Assembly: GCA_964016985.1 (NCBI GenBank)
Contig: OZ024821.1
Span: forward strand, 15,549,211-15,613,210
Reading direction: 5' to 3'
Length of the DNA stretch: 64,000 bases
Source of the DNA: Anodontia alba
Lineage: Eukaryota > Mollusca > Bivalvia > Lucinida > Lucinidae
Shown one piece after another: positions 21,948-31,996 of the stretch. Made by a program: the position numbers and the translations under genes. A model generated the notes under the pieces. The model did not search any database. It was not told the DNA's origin and worked only from the letters and a program-made list of their open reading frames with translations. Every line of letters begins with the position of its first letter. The first letter of the stretch is position 1.

Positions 21948-22268
21948 GGAAACGTACCTTCTGACATGTGCGCCCAACGAAGACTCAGATCAGTCTGCGC
22001 ATCCGCGCAGTCTGATCAGCGTCTTCGTTGTCCTTATGAAGAAACTTTACAACCTTGGCTATTCAAAATGCGCCCAGTGAAGATTATTCGCGCAGGCTGA
22101 TCTGAATCTTCACTGGCCGCACAGATCCAAACCCAGTGGGCACATGACGTCTATACAATGTCGCCTAAACGTCGATGCAACGTCATGACGTTGCATCGAC
22201 GCTGAGACGACGTTGTATAGACGTCATGTGCCCGCTGGGAAGTATATTTTCTGACGTTATGGCCCCAT
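21948..22268 (+). repeat. Family B element interrupted by a C element
   Basis: AACGTACCTTCTGACATGTG to ATATTTTCTGACGTTATGGC, matching 26707-26935 once 22132-22239 is removed. Confidence 0.85.
22132..22239. repeat. Family C palindrome, nested in B
   Basis: CCCAGTGGGCACATGACGTC to CCCGCTGGG, near-perfect inverted symmetry about CGTCATGACG. Confidence 0.92.
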
Positions 22269-22962
22269 TGATTCTGTAAACAGATAGGGAAGACTTAAAG
22301 GTTGATACCTCAGCTATTTTTGATATAACCTTAATTTTTGTTACCTGAAAATACTATTTCCTAATGAAATTTAATTGCCCCTAATTTGCTATAACATGCT
22401 ACTGAGGGCTGGATAATAAAGCTACTATAAAGTTGTTTATGTTTGTCTCAGTCTACGTTGTAATATGGAATTTATACAAATACAATATTATTTAAACCAA
22501 CGTATCATGGAAGAAAATATTGTCTAAATAGGTAGTTTGCTAACTGGGCTACGTAGTTAAGTTAAGTCAAGGGAGACAATTATGTATTAAGTAAATAGTG
22601 ATCATAATCTGAAGGCTTAATAAAATTTCAGGTGTATTTTTTTTTTTTAGATTTTTCATGATAAACAATAAACATTTATATTTCCTTTCACAATGAGTGT
22701 GCAGATTCTTCGAAACCTCATTGTTTTCCTGAAATTTTGAGTATAAGAACACTTATTCCTATTGATTTTACGGAGATTACAATTATTGAAACAAATGTCT
22801 GGGAAAAAAAAATGGCGCTGCCTCTGTGTGACTCAGTTGCCTGGTAGCGTTAAAAAAATCTGAAAACTGAACTGGGAAAATCAGTTTGGAATAAAAGAAA
22901 GCGAAGCTCCTGTGATTTTTGTTACAATTAAAGTAGCTTAGGAATCAACCTTTAATTTGAAT
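22269..22962. other. Spacer, nothing recognised
   Basis: AT-rich. No exon supported. Confidence 0.4.
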
Positions 22963-23070
22963 CCCAGTAGGCATACTGCGTTAAAACAACGTCGATACAA
23001 CGTTGATTCAACATCATGACGTTGAATCAACGTTGAATCGACGTTGTTCCAATGTTGTGTGCCCGCTGGG
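22963..23070. repeat. Family C palindrome
   Basis: CCCAGTAGGCATACTGCG to TGTGTGCCCGCTGGG, centre CATCATGACG. Confidence 0.88.
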
Positions 23071-23204
23071 AATGCCCCTACATATAGGCTGTTTTGGCCT
23101 TCGCTCTTTGATGTATTTTCTTGTTGTCTGGCTCTGTAAGAATAATGAGGAACACAAGTACCTTGATAAAATGGACCAGAATTTGCGGAATATCAAAAGT
23201 GACA

Positions 23205-23320
23205 CCCAGTGTACACATGACGTTTGTACAACGTCGTATTAACGTCGATGAAACCAACGTCACGACGTTGATTGCATCGACGTTAATAAGACGTTATGTA
23301 AACGTCATGTGCCCACTGGG
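23205..23320. repeat. Family C palindrome
   Basis: CCCAGTGTACACATGACG to CATGTGCCCACTGGG, only 134 bp from the previous copy. Confidence 0.9.
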
Positions 23321-23848
23321 ACAATATATAACAACTACAATCTCTATATCCAGAAAGTAAAAGAAGATATTGCACAATTTGTTGAGTATTATACAATTGC
23401 ACATCTGAACGTCTGCATTCCTAACAGAAAACAAATTATCTCTCAATTAGCTAAGTGCTCGAAATAGCTTTCATTTAACGTAAAATGATGTATTTTTCAT
23501 TTAGGTTATAATAGTATTGTTACGGAAATATGACCAAAGTATCTGTCACGTGACAGCCACGTGATGACAAATCTTGTCTTCCGGGGAATAGCGCATGTTC
23601 AGACTAGGCAGTGTGGTCTGGGTGTGTAGTTCGTTTTCTTAGTATTCAGTTGAAGATAAACATGATCCTCGCTTTGGGAAACCAATCTGTGTAAATCCAC
23701 TCAGACTGGATTCATATTGACGCGATCCGTAAGATATGGGTTAAAATATTTCATGACCAAGTTGTAATTTGGAGCCGCTCAACTAGATCTACGCTGTTTG
23801 CAATGTAATTTGTTATCGTCTTTGGCACAGAAAGGGTTGGTAAGAACT
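23321..23848. other. Spacer, nothing recognised
   Basis: No exon seen. A short A5-like fragment (AGATCTACGCTGTTTGCAAT) lies near 23786. Confidence 0.4.
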
Positions 23849-24195
23849 ATTAGGGGAATGGACCCAGCAGGCACATAACATCAAAATGACGTCGTATCAA
23901 CGTCGATGCGACGTGATCACGTCGCATCGACTTTGATATGACGTCATTTTAACGTTGTGTGCCCACTGGGAATACACTTTCAGGGGAGACAACTCTGTCA
24001 AAATATTTCTGATCTCTTTCTGAAAAGGTGTCTACTCTAAAAAGAAAAAAAAAAATGCTCCCCTTGGGAGCAAATGTTTTCCTTTTTGAGTAGATTCCTT
24101 TTCAGAAGGGAATTTGTGTGCAGCAGAGCATAGGGGAATGCGCAATAGTTGTATCTCTTGTCAAAAATGGTGGAAAGTGTTTCCATTCAGCTTAA
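23849..24195 (+). repeat. Family D element interrupted by a C element
   Basis: TAGGGGAATGGA | C | AATACACTTTCAGGGGAGAC. Hairpin GAAAAAAAAAAATGCTCCCC / GGGAGCAAATGTTTTCC. End near TTAA at 24192. Confidence 0.85.
23863..23970. repeat. Family C palindrome, nested in D
   Basis: CCCAGCAGGCACATAACATC to GTGTGCCCACTGGG, centre GACGTGATCACGTC. Confidence 0.92.
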
Positions 24196-24769
24196 ATAGG
24201 AGACTCGACCTCTAATTCCTTTCTAATATGTTTCAAGAGCAAAAGAAATGATTCGCCACATGCTTTGGGTCGCCTTGAAGAAAACTCTGGCTTAGTTCTC
24301 AGTGAAAAAAACGGGTCCTGTGTTGACCGTCCTTTTTTAACGAGCAGAACTTTGTGCACACCTTTCGCTTGTAAATAAATTTTCAACATCACCATATCTC
24401 ATGTATTAAAAACAACAACACATATTTAAGGGTGCTCAAACGGCATACAATCACATATTTTGAAGACACTATGAGTAGAAGAAGGTAAAGATGACAAAAT
24501 AGCGCCAGCATTACACATAAATGCACAATCAGTTACGCTTAAAAAGACCTTTTGGAAATCCTCTAGGTCACAATAGAAGCAGCAGGTGTCACTCCAAAAT
24601 ATACATTTTCCAAGAAAATGATAGTGGAATTCATTTGAACCGTCTATCAGGCGGAATTTCAAGCAGATCATAATTGGTTCTAAAGTTTGCTCATTATTTT
24701 TTTCGGTGACCTTGCACTGTCGCATGGGACGCAAAACACAGTGTAACTGTTTATCCCTACAGACGAACA
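24196..24769. other. Spacer, nothing recognised
   Basis: Two open frames of 67 and 114 codons on the minus strand show no recognisable domain and no splice context I trust. Confidence 0.35.
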
Positions 24770-24957
24770 CGGATACCTTTGCAAACAGTGTAGATCCAGA
24801 TGAGACGGCTCGTAACGAGCCGTCTCATCAGGATCTACTCTGTTTGCCATTATATTATTGATTTTTGACTGAAACTCCTATTTGCAACAATTAGTATGTC
24901 CAAATTTAGAGATGGAAGAGTCCATATAAGAAACTCAGGGGGAAAAAGGAGGGTTAA
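24770..24957 (+). repeat. Family A5 element, left end lost
   Basis: Perfect A core with tip GGCTCGTAACGAGCC. Right flank matches 17440-17540 and ends GGGTTAA. Confidence 0.8.
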
Positions 24958-25045
24958 GCCAAATCACATTAATCTGACTTATTATGGCTTGAATTTAGTT
25001 CATGTGTCATACCAAATTACACAATAGTGCGAACACAATATGCTT

Positions 25046-25188
25046 TTAGCTTTTAGCACTCTCTGGAAAACATCAGCAGCTAATTCGCATGAAATGCCAA
25101 GCCTTATTTTCTCTGAAAAAAAAAATAAAAAGAAAGAAATATTTCAAAATGTTGTCTGCTTCAAGTTTGCTTGGCACTTCAAGCGTTT
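25046..25188 (+). repeat. Family E2 element, one arm lost
   Basis: TTCGCATGAAATGCCAAGCC and TTTCAAAATGTTGTCTGCTT then CAAGTTTGCTTGGCAC. Confidence 0.55.
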
Positions 25189-25398
25189 ATCATTGGGGTC
25201 CATACACAGTCGTATATAACAGTAGAAATAATGGTTACATTTTCGGGTTTTGCTTATCTGACCTAGTAAAAAATTTCAATTAAAACTCACCCCATCACAG
25301 GCAAGGGCAGTTCATAAATGATACAATCTTCCAACGATGGAAAACCGGCGCCCCTGCGCATCTTTCACTGTATATTGAAAAGAACACAGAACCGAAGT

Positions 25399-25578
25399 AC
25401 AATGGAACCTCAATAATTTAAAGTCCAAGGGACCAAACAGTTTTGTTTGAATTATTGAGACTTTGAATAACTGAGGGTTAAAATGCATACATATATTTAA
25501 GCCGGGACTTAAAAATGATTTTGAATTATTGAGAATTTTGAATTATTGGAGTTTGAATTATCGAGGTTCTATTGTATC
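25399..25578 (+). repeat. pogo-like MITE
   Basis: Ends TACAATGGAACCTCAATAAT and ATTATCGAGGTTCTATTGTA are inverted and bordered by TA. The interior has AAGTCCAAGGGACCAAA as in family G. Confidence 0.7.
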
Positions 25579-25724
25579 TATGATTGAGAGATTAATGAAT
25601 GTAGTTTATATGCAGCAATTCTCACCCTTAAGTGCTCAGAAATCACATGAAATATATAAAACATTTTTATAAAGCTACTTAGATAATTTAAGACTAGAAC
25701 AAACAATGCGCAACACGAGAAGAG

Positions 25725-25985
25725 GACCCTTATGCTATATAATGCGCATCGCACGAAAAGGGTCCTTTTGCAATATGCGGACAACGCAGGCCCTGATCAG
25801 CCTGCGCATTTGCGCAGGCTGATCTGGGCCTTCGTTGCCCGCTTACAGAATCAATGGATACTGTAGTATAAGTCGACGAACATAAAATGCTCAGATCAGA
25901 CTGCACGGATGCACATGCTGATTTGGACCTACACTGTCCGCAAAATGCATACGGGCCCTTTTCGTACGTTATGATCATATGTAAA
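25725..25985 (+). repeat. Family B2 element, intact reference copy
   Basis: GCACGAAAAGGG, hairpin CTGATCAGCCTGCGCATTTG / CGCAGGCTGATCTGGGCC, TTACAGAATCAATGGATACT, end GGGCCCTTTTCGTACG. It is the unbroken counterpart of 14860-15790. Confidence 0.85.
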
Positions 25986-26031
25986 TAGCGAAGGCATTTT
26001 CCGTTCATCGATATATAGTGTTCATCGCGTG

Positions 26032-26215
26032 GCCAAGCATTTAGTGTTCTTAAGTTCAGATGAAGAAGTCCCGGGTTCGAATCCCTCTACAGGTGGAATT
26101 CAGCTCACGACTGCCCGGCGCTTCATTGTACAGGGCCTTTCAGTATCACTCATTTGTCGTGAAAGAGACGGAAGATACCAAACCATCATCTTCTATAGAA
26201 CCCCCAAAACAGTAA
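26032..26215 (+). repeat. tRNA-derived SINE-like fragment
   Basis: GTGGCCAAGCATTTAGTG resembles an A box and CGGGTTCGAATCCCTCTACA a B box, 35 bp apart, as in a Leu/Ser-type tRNA head without a fold that would serve as a real tRNA. The body downstream is unidentified. Confidence 0.5.
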
Positions 26216-26454
26216 GCTAGTATCAAAGGCCTTGGTCAGACTGTGCAAATACGCAGGCTGACGTTGGTCGCCGTTGCCCTCATATGACATAAGGAGCCTC
26301 TTCTCATATTGCATCACAAATAAAGTCAACATTATTTGATTTGTGACATATATATATCGATATTTGCTTTATTTTACAAATGGAAATCAGTATGAATTAT
26401 TAAATATTGAGCAATGACTACCTCCACAAATATTGCAGAATCTCCACTCTTTAT
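26216..26454. other. Spacer with a short B2-like relic
   Basis: GTCAGACTGTGCAAATACGC near 26235 is a half-hairpin. Otherwise nothing. Confidence 0.35.
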
Positions 26455-26690
26455 TGGGCCACACCAAGCGAAAAAAGTGTCTTCGAGCATGCGCAAAATG
26501 TGCGGAATCACATCACCCTGCGCATGCGCAAGGTCTCATCCGGGCCTTGCTCTCCTTTGATACATTCTATGATTCTGGCAGCGGACAGCGAAGGCCCTTA
26601 TCAGACCGCAGATACGCAGACTGATCTGGGTCTTCGCTTGCCGCATATGCCCGTAGACACGTTTTCGCACTGCGCGGCCCTTTTTGTGAG
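26455..26690 (+). repeat. Family B2 element
   Basis: GGGCCACACCAAGCGAAAAA, CATGCGCAAAATGTGCGGAA, AGCGGACAGCGAAGGCCC, ending CGTTTTCGCACTGCGCGGCC. Confidence 0.75.
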
Positions 26691-26706
26691 CCGCAGCATT
26701 AGAAAA

Positions 26707-26935
26707 CATACCTTTTCACAAGTGTGCCCAACGAAGACTCAAATCAGCCTGCGCATCCACGCAGTCTGATCACAGTCTTCGTTGTTTGCATGAAGAAACT
26801 TTGCATCCTTGGCTATACAAAAATGTGCCAAGTGAAGATTCTGATCAGACTGCGCGAATGCGCAGGCTGATCTGAATCTTCGCTGGGCGCTCATGTCTGA
26901 AGGTACGTTTTCTGACGTTGCGGCTCACGGTAAAA
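26707..26935 (+). repeat. Family B element, uninterrupted
   Basis: ACATACCTTTTCACAAGTGT to GGTACGTTTTCTGACGTTGC with both hairpins present. Reference copy for 21948-22268. Confidence 0.85.
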
Positions 26936-27042
26936 GTATCCCAGTTTCACTGTGTTGACACTTTTTTTCAGGATTCCATTTTTTCTCCTATTATATTCAG
27001 CAGGTAATTAACGTATATTATTTGATGTGAACATGTGAGTAG

Positions 27043-27250
27043 CGCCATGCGAAAACGGGTCTTCGGAGCATAAGCGGACAGCGAGACCTTTATCAGACTG
27101 CGCATAAGCGCAGTCTGATCAGAGCTTCGTAGTCCGCTCACAGAATCATGGGATATTGAATATAATTAATACCATTTTCAGACTGTGCTGTTTTACTGTC
27201 TGAGCTGGATCATTACTGTTCGCACATACCCCGAAGACATCTTTTCCTCT
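27043..27250 (+). repeat. Family B2 element
   Basis: CGCCATGCGAAAACGGGTCT, perfect hairpin TATCAGACTGCGCATAAGCG / CAGTCTGATCAGAG, end CTTGGCGTGACC. Confidence 0.75.
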
Positions 27251-27689
27251 TGGCGTGACCTTTACCAAACAAGTTATACTGACCAAAATAAGAAATGCAA
27301 CACTTCTGAACTGCAAAGAAAAGCAATAGGATTCGTACCATTTTTTCTTTGGCCATAAAAATATCTGTAGATGTTGCTGGACAATTTCTTGCATGTATAC
27401 TTTATATTTAGGTATAAACATTTCAAATATCCTCTCAGTTGATTTATATGCACGTTTTATTCACTAGACCAGATTTACAATTATAAGGTATTAATCTTCG
27501 TTTCTTCTGTCAGTTAGAAGTGTTTTATTTCATTCTTGGGTCAGTATATTATGTATTGGTCAGTAAATGTATACCACTGAAAGACAGTTCTTTGAATTTG
27601 TATCAGTTGAAACGTATAGGCCAGGACACAGGAATTTCTTAATTGTCCTAAATATTCGTACAGCTTGATATATAATTATTACCGTATTT
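27251..27689. other. Spacer, nothing recognised
   Basis: AT-rich. GCAACACTTCTGAACTGCAAAGAAAA at 27298 recurs inverted near 48455-48485, so an unnamed repeat may lie here. Confidence 0.4.
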
Positions 27690-27795
27690 GTCCTATATAA
27701 CTCATTTCCGTATCCTATATAACTCATTGCCTAATACTTTATATCATATATAACTCATTGCTCTATCATATATAACTCATTACCGTATCATAAAA
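27690..27795. repeat. Minisatellite TATATAACTCATT
   Basis: Four to five units of ATATAACTCATTnCCnTATC over about 100 bp. Confidence 0.85.
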
Positions 27796-27934
27796 TTCCA
27801 TTAAATGCTTGGTGTTATGTGTAAAAGTGATCGATGAATGACAATCCGTTCAAACTCTAATCAAATTCCTTTGGGAGCTATATGATCTGGGTCTGCAATG
27901 GTTGGTGGGACTTTTCTACGCGATTATTTTGGTA

Positions 27935-28204
27935 CACACAGTCGACTCTCGTTATCTCGAAGTCCAAAGGATTCTCTGAAATACTTCGAGATATCCGTAT
28001 CTCGACATACAGAGTTACAGAAGTTAAGAAAAAATAAATCGAACGGCCACATTTCCCAAATGATTATATAATTTATGTGCAATTTCTCCTCTTTTCCACA
28101 ATACTTTTTTTCAGATTTTCATGTTCAAACAGCGTCCAGATTTTAACTTCGAGATGAGCGGTTATTCGAGATAAACAGAGTCCAGATAACGAGAGTCGAC
28201 TGTA
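27935..28204 (+). repeat. Family G MITE lacking one hairpin arm
   Basis: CACAGTCGACTCTCGTTATC start and AACGAGAGTCGACTGTA end, but only GCAATTTCTCCTCTTTTCCA of the hairpin remains. Confidence 0.85.
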
Positions 28205-28302
28205 AATGAAAATCGAAGATAGAGACCAGACTGAACAAAAGCTTTTCAATGCATTTACTGTTCACTGTTTAGTTTTAGAAAGGTTATAAAACAATCTTAT
28301 CT

Positions 28303-28512
28303 CAACCCTGGTGCTGTTGAACCCGGATATACACTGCCTTTGCAAACAGTGTAGATCCAGATCAGTTGGCTTCTGAAGAAGCCAATTGATCTGGATCAGC
28401 ACTGTTTGCCATTAATGAGAATTAATATCAACCATTTGGATCAAGTAATCTGATTGGCTGAAAATTAGAAGAGAGCGTGACATCTTAATTTATTCAGCAT
28501 GACAAGGGTTAA
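28303..28512 (-). repeat. Family A3 element
   Basis: Core tip TTGGCTTCTGAAGAAGCCAA. End ATTTATTCAGCATGACAAGG. Confidence 0.85.
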
Positions 28513-28711
28513 GTATTCAAACAGACAAATCTGAGTAAACAGCATATACTCAAATCAGACCTCACAGAACACTGCGTCTGATCAACATATACACAGTTAA
28601 ACGCTCATCCAGTAGTTTTAGACACATCGATTGATAGTAAAATGAACTTATCTATTTTTAGGACAAGTTTGGTAAGAGGTAAGGTGTACGAACATTTTGG
28701 GTAAATACCGT
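28511..28711 (+). repeat. Family A4 element directly abutting A3
   Basis: AAGTATTCAAACAGACAAAT start, decayed core with CCTCACAGAACACTGCGTCT, end GGGTAAATACCGTA. Confidence 0.75.
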
Positions 28712-28801
28712 ATCGTCGTGCAGTTTTCAGTTTCAGGGTCTGAAAAGGTTGAAAATGCTTGTATCTACGTGCAGCGAAAGTCCCGACCAAGCTGCTCTGA
28801 G

Positions 28802-29028
28802 TTAACCCATTGTAGTCTGGCGATCCCTAAAAGGGTAATTGGCAAACAGTGCAGACCCAGATCAGACGCCGCAGAACGCACCGTCTGATCAGGGTCTTCA
28901 CTGTTTGCAAATAGTTAAACCATTTTTCTCTAGGAATATCAAAATCACATAGCCTGACATACCTAAAATTGAAACTGGACTCTTCCAATATAAGTGTCGG
29001 GGAGTTCATTCGATCTACAATGGGTTAA
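28802..29028 (+). repeat. Family A1 element, TTAA to TTAA
   Basis: TTAACCCATTGTAGTCTGG to GATCTACAATGGGTTAA. The core tip GCCGCAGAACGCACC has lost two pairings. Confidence 0.9.
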
Positions 29029-29475
29029 GGGACAGACAACTTTCTGCTGTTTTGCATGCAAATCCCCTTCTGAAAAGAGGCCTACTCTAAACGAAACATT
29101 TGCTTTGGGAGTAAATTCTTTCTTTATAGAGTAGACATCTTTGATCCTTCTTGAAACAAATTCGTTCCTTAACCCAGTGTAGTCTGGAAACCCTAAAAAG
29201 GTAATTTGCAAGCAGTGCAGACCCAGATCAGACGCCGCAGATGCGGAGTCTGATCAGGGTCTCCACTGTTTACAAATAGTTCAACCATTTTTCTTCAGGA
29301 ATATCTATATCATGTAGTCTAGCATACCTAAAATCGAAAATGGACTCTTCCAATATATAGTGTGGGAGAATTCATTCAGTCTACAATGGGTTAAAGAGGC
29401 TTTCCTTTTACAGAAGAGGACAACCGTTTTTGACAGAGTTGTCCCCCCTGAATTTGTATCAATTTACCTTACAGG
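29025..29475 (+). repeat. Family D element interrupted by an A1 element
   Basis: Left half with GAAAAGAGGCCTACTCTAAA and TTTGGGAGTAAATTCTTTC. Right half resumes after 29394 with AGGACAACCGTTTTTGACAG and TTGTATCAATTTACC. Confidence 0.75.
29169..29394 (+). repeat. Family A1 element nested in D
   Basis: TTAACCCAGTGTAGTCTGG to GTCTACAATGGGTTAA with TTAA on both sides. Confidence 0.9.
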
Positions 29476-29791
29476 CTGTCCTACGTCTGTGCTCTTCGGA
29501 TATAGTATTAACTTAGTACTGAAGTTTTCCTGTGTCCCGCTGATGTTATAGTCAGAACACAATTAGCCTTTACAGAATACTTGTGGAGCCCGTTCATGAC
29601 GTCTTACTTAAACTGCAATCATACCAGTTAAATTCATGGATTTGTTGAAGTGTTTCTTAAGTCATATTCGAATGTCCTAATTGATGTTAGAACATTTTAA
29701 GGTAACCCCTTTCAGCTGGTGAAAAGTTTGTTGTTAAGTTATATATGAGTTTCATAATCTGTTTAAGGACATTTCTAACGTGATAAATTTC
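29476..29791. other. Spacer, nothing recognised
   Basis: AT-rich. Confidence 0.35.
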
Positions 29792-30004
29792 TTAACCCGA
29801 GTCCTGCTGAACCCGGATATACTCTACCTTTGCAAACAGTGTAGATCCGGATCAGATGGCTTCTGAAGAAGCCAACTGATCTGGATCTGCACTGTTTGCC
29901 ATTAAGTATGTGAAATTATATCAACAATCTGGATTAAGTAATCCGATTGGCTGACAATTAGAAGTGGGTGCGACATCTTAATTTATTCAGCATGACAAGG
30001 ATTA
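29792..30004 (-). repeat. Family A3 element
   Basis: TTAACCCGAGTCCTGCTGAA start. Core tip GATGGCTTCTGAAGAAGCCAA (one mismatch). End ATTTATTCAGCATGACAAGG. Confidence 0.85.
29982..29987 (-). promoter_or_regulatory. Candidate CaV2 polyadenylation signal AATAAA
   Basis: The first AATAAA I see on the minus strand after the CaV2 stop, about 500 nt downstream, lying inside an A3 element. Its use is inference. Confidence 0.3.
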
Positions 30005-30482
30005 AAATGATCGGGTAGTAACAGAAGATAGATAAATGCCTTATTGCTTTTGTACGAGCAATAAGTAAAGGAAATGACAGCTATAAAATTGCTTTCACAT
30101 GTCTTGTTGTTTTGCACTCGTAGTAAGACGTGGTATAAGGAAAATCAAATACAAAATCCACTCATAAATTCCCAAAGAATTTCTTGATAAATTCCAATTA
30201 TGGTAGCAAATTTCCAAAGAACGTATTCAGAAATTCATAATTTCGGTAGACAATTAAGAATAAAAATTCAAATTAGATCCACGAATTTGGATAGGATAAC
30301 TGGAAATAATATGTGAATGGGCTCCATAATTGTTTTGTAAAGAATTCTCGTGTTTTGATTACAGCGTATTGAACCAAATCCCTAACATCGGCGAATCTAG
30401 TTTTGAATCGAAGAATGCAAAAACGCTTGTTGATTGTTTCTTCATTTGAGAGAAATTTGTTAAATCCTACAGAATAGAAACG
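30005..30482 (-). other. Probable CaV2 3' untranslated region
   Basis: AT-rich sequence directly after the stop codon. No hairpin element before the A3 copy. Confidence 0.45.
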
Positions 30483-31537
30483 CTAACACCAGTCGTCTTC
30501 GTCATCATCCGAGTCTTGAGTAAGTGGAACATTGCTATCACTACGCAATTCTAATTTCTCCGGCTTACGCCCATTTCTACGTTTAACTCCATTCGGAACA
30601 TTATTTGCTGCACGCACGTTTCTCGGTGAACGTGCCTGACTTGGCGACTGTGCATGACTTTGATTTGAACCCACATGTCCTGATGGAGGCAGTTCGCCTC
30701 GACCTCTGCCTATATTAGCACCACTTGGTGGGTTACTTAGTTGATTAGGTTCCTCAAAGGACCTTGCAGCAGGTCTAGTTCTAGTCCTTTCACTACTTTC
30801 TCTACGTAGTCTATTTATATCTGGCGAGTGAGTTATCCTTCTGAATTGATCTACCTGTGGTATGTTACTTTTAGTGTCACCACGTCTACCATATAAGGGC
30901 AGTGACCTTGACTGTGATAAATGATCACGTGGGTCCGTTATTTTATTAAGATTGTTTCGTTCAGTTGGACTATAAGGTTCTGGTCTACCTAGCTTCCCAG
31001 GCGGCGGTATATTATGTGGCACTGAAACGATATTCAGTTTCGGCTTGTGCGTAGGGGAGGGGTTTAATTTTGGAAAGTTAATGCTTCCAGGACTTTTCGA
31101 AGGCTGAGGAATGGTAGGGGAAGGCATAACGCGGGGCATGTTTTCCTTGAGCTTAGGTTGAGCAAGGTTAAGTGTTGAAGGCTTGACAGGATGCGACTGC
31201 GGAACCACAGGCAACTTTCTCGTGCTTCTCTTTGGTGGTGTGTTGACAGGACTACTGAGACTAGGACTGGGACTTCTAGAGCGATCTGTAAGATTCGAGG
31301 TGCCATAATACTCATTCATCGGCGTTGAAGTTGGAGTGGGGTTAGGTGAAGGTGTTCGAGAACGTGTCTCCAGTGATGTGGATCTATACATTTCTTGTTT
31401 CCTTGGCGGATGAGGTGATGGAAGAGGTGATCCCATAACATGTGGTTGTGACATCAGTGGCGGTCGTTTAACACGCGGTCGACCCCTCATCTGTGGGGAA
31501 TTAGGATTGCTGTTGTTATCGTCATGTTTGAACGAGC
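30483..31537 (-). CDS. CaV2: CaV2 alpha-1 subunit, terminal coding exon
   Basis: The acceptor TTTTCAG lies at 31538-31544. Two bases complete Gly with the previous exon, then 350 residues run to TAG (30483-30485). It starts SFKHDDNNSN and is rich in Ser, Pro and Arg (RSRTPSPNP, RSRSPSPSLS). TRKLPVVPQ (codons 31223-31197; core RKLPVVP at 31220-31200) fits the RxLPxxP ligand for RIM-binding-protein SH3 domains and sits where vertebrate CaV2 has RQLPQTP. The protein ends DSDDDEDDWC, the acidic DxWC terminus of CaV2 channels, known to bind PDZ-type presynaptic scaffolds. Together these place it in the cytosolic tail of a presynaptic calcium channel. The middle is low-complexity and poorly conserved. 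Identification rests on motifs and on the IQ exon upstream. Confidence 0.88.
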
Positions 31538-31918
31538 CTGAAAAGTATACCGTGATGACCTTAAGTAACAAAACAAAGCAAAAAATACACAAAAACTAAG
31601 TATAAAAAAGCAAATAAAGTACTAACATCTTAACCATAAGGTGTGCTGAAGACATTATATCAGAAATCATTTCGGTGTTTGTCGTTGTCTAGTTTCCGTT
31701 ACCTGTCGTTAACGTCATATTTTAATGGTTTTGCTTCGTTCTCCTATATTTATGTTAAACTGAGGATTAAGTAGTTTTATGAAATACACTTCCTTCTGTT
31801 TTCTAAATGATAAATTATCTGTTTGCGTTTTGTAATCCGGGAAACTTTTAAATTTCATCGTGTCTTTCGAACAAGTGTTTAATCTAAATTTAGAGGGATC
31901 TTTCACTATGTATATTAT

Positions 31919-31952
<34 letters not shown>

Positions 31953-31996
31953 GGGAGAGAGAGAGATATGCAAAAATATATAATTGTAAAATTTAC
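31538..31996 (-). other. CaV2 intron, 459 nt
   Basis: Donor GTAAAT at 31996, acceptor CAG at 31540-31538. It carries the pyrimidine microsatellite near its 5' end. Confidence 0.85.
31921..31966. repeat. (GA)n tract, CU-rich on the CaV2 transcript
   Basis: Forty-six bases of GA with two GGG interruptions. In the transcript it is (UC)n starting about 30 nt after the donor. Confidence 0.92.

Noticed and set aside
21948..23970. CRISPR-like array
   Set aside because: The repeats are long palindromes at irregular spacing with differing flanks, in a eukaryotic context.
24426..24770. 114-codon minus-strand frame
   Set aside because: Cys-rich but with no recognised domain or neighbouring exon signals.
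26032..26105. tRNA gene
   Set aside because: A and B boxes are present, but the arms do not pair as a cloverleaf; a SINE head or relic fits better.
27690..27795. Promoter array from repeated TATATAA
   Set aside because: It is a minisatellite with no nearby first exon.
31064..31315. Second minus-strand frame of 83 codons
   Set aside because: Shadow frame of the CaV2 terminal exon.
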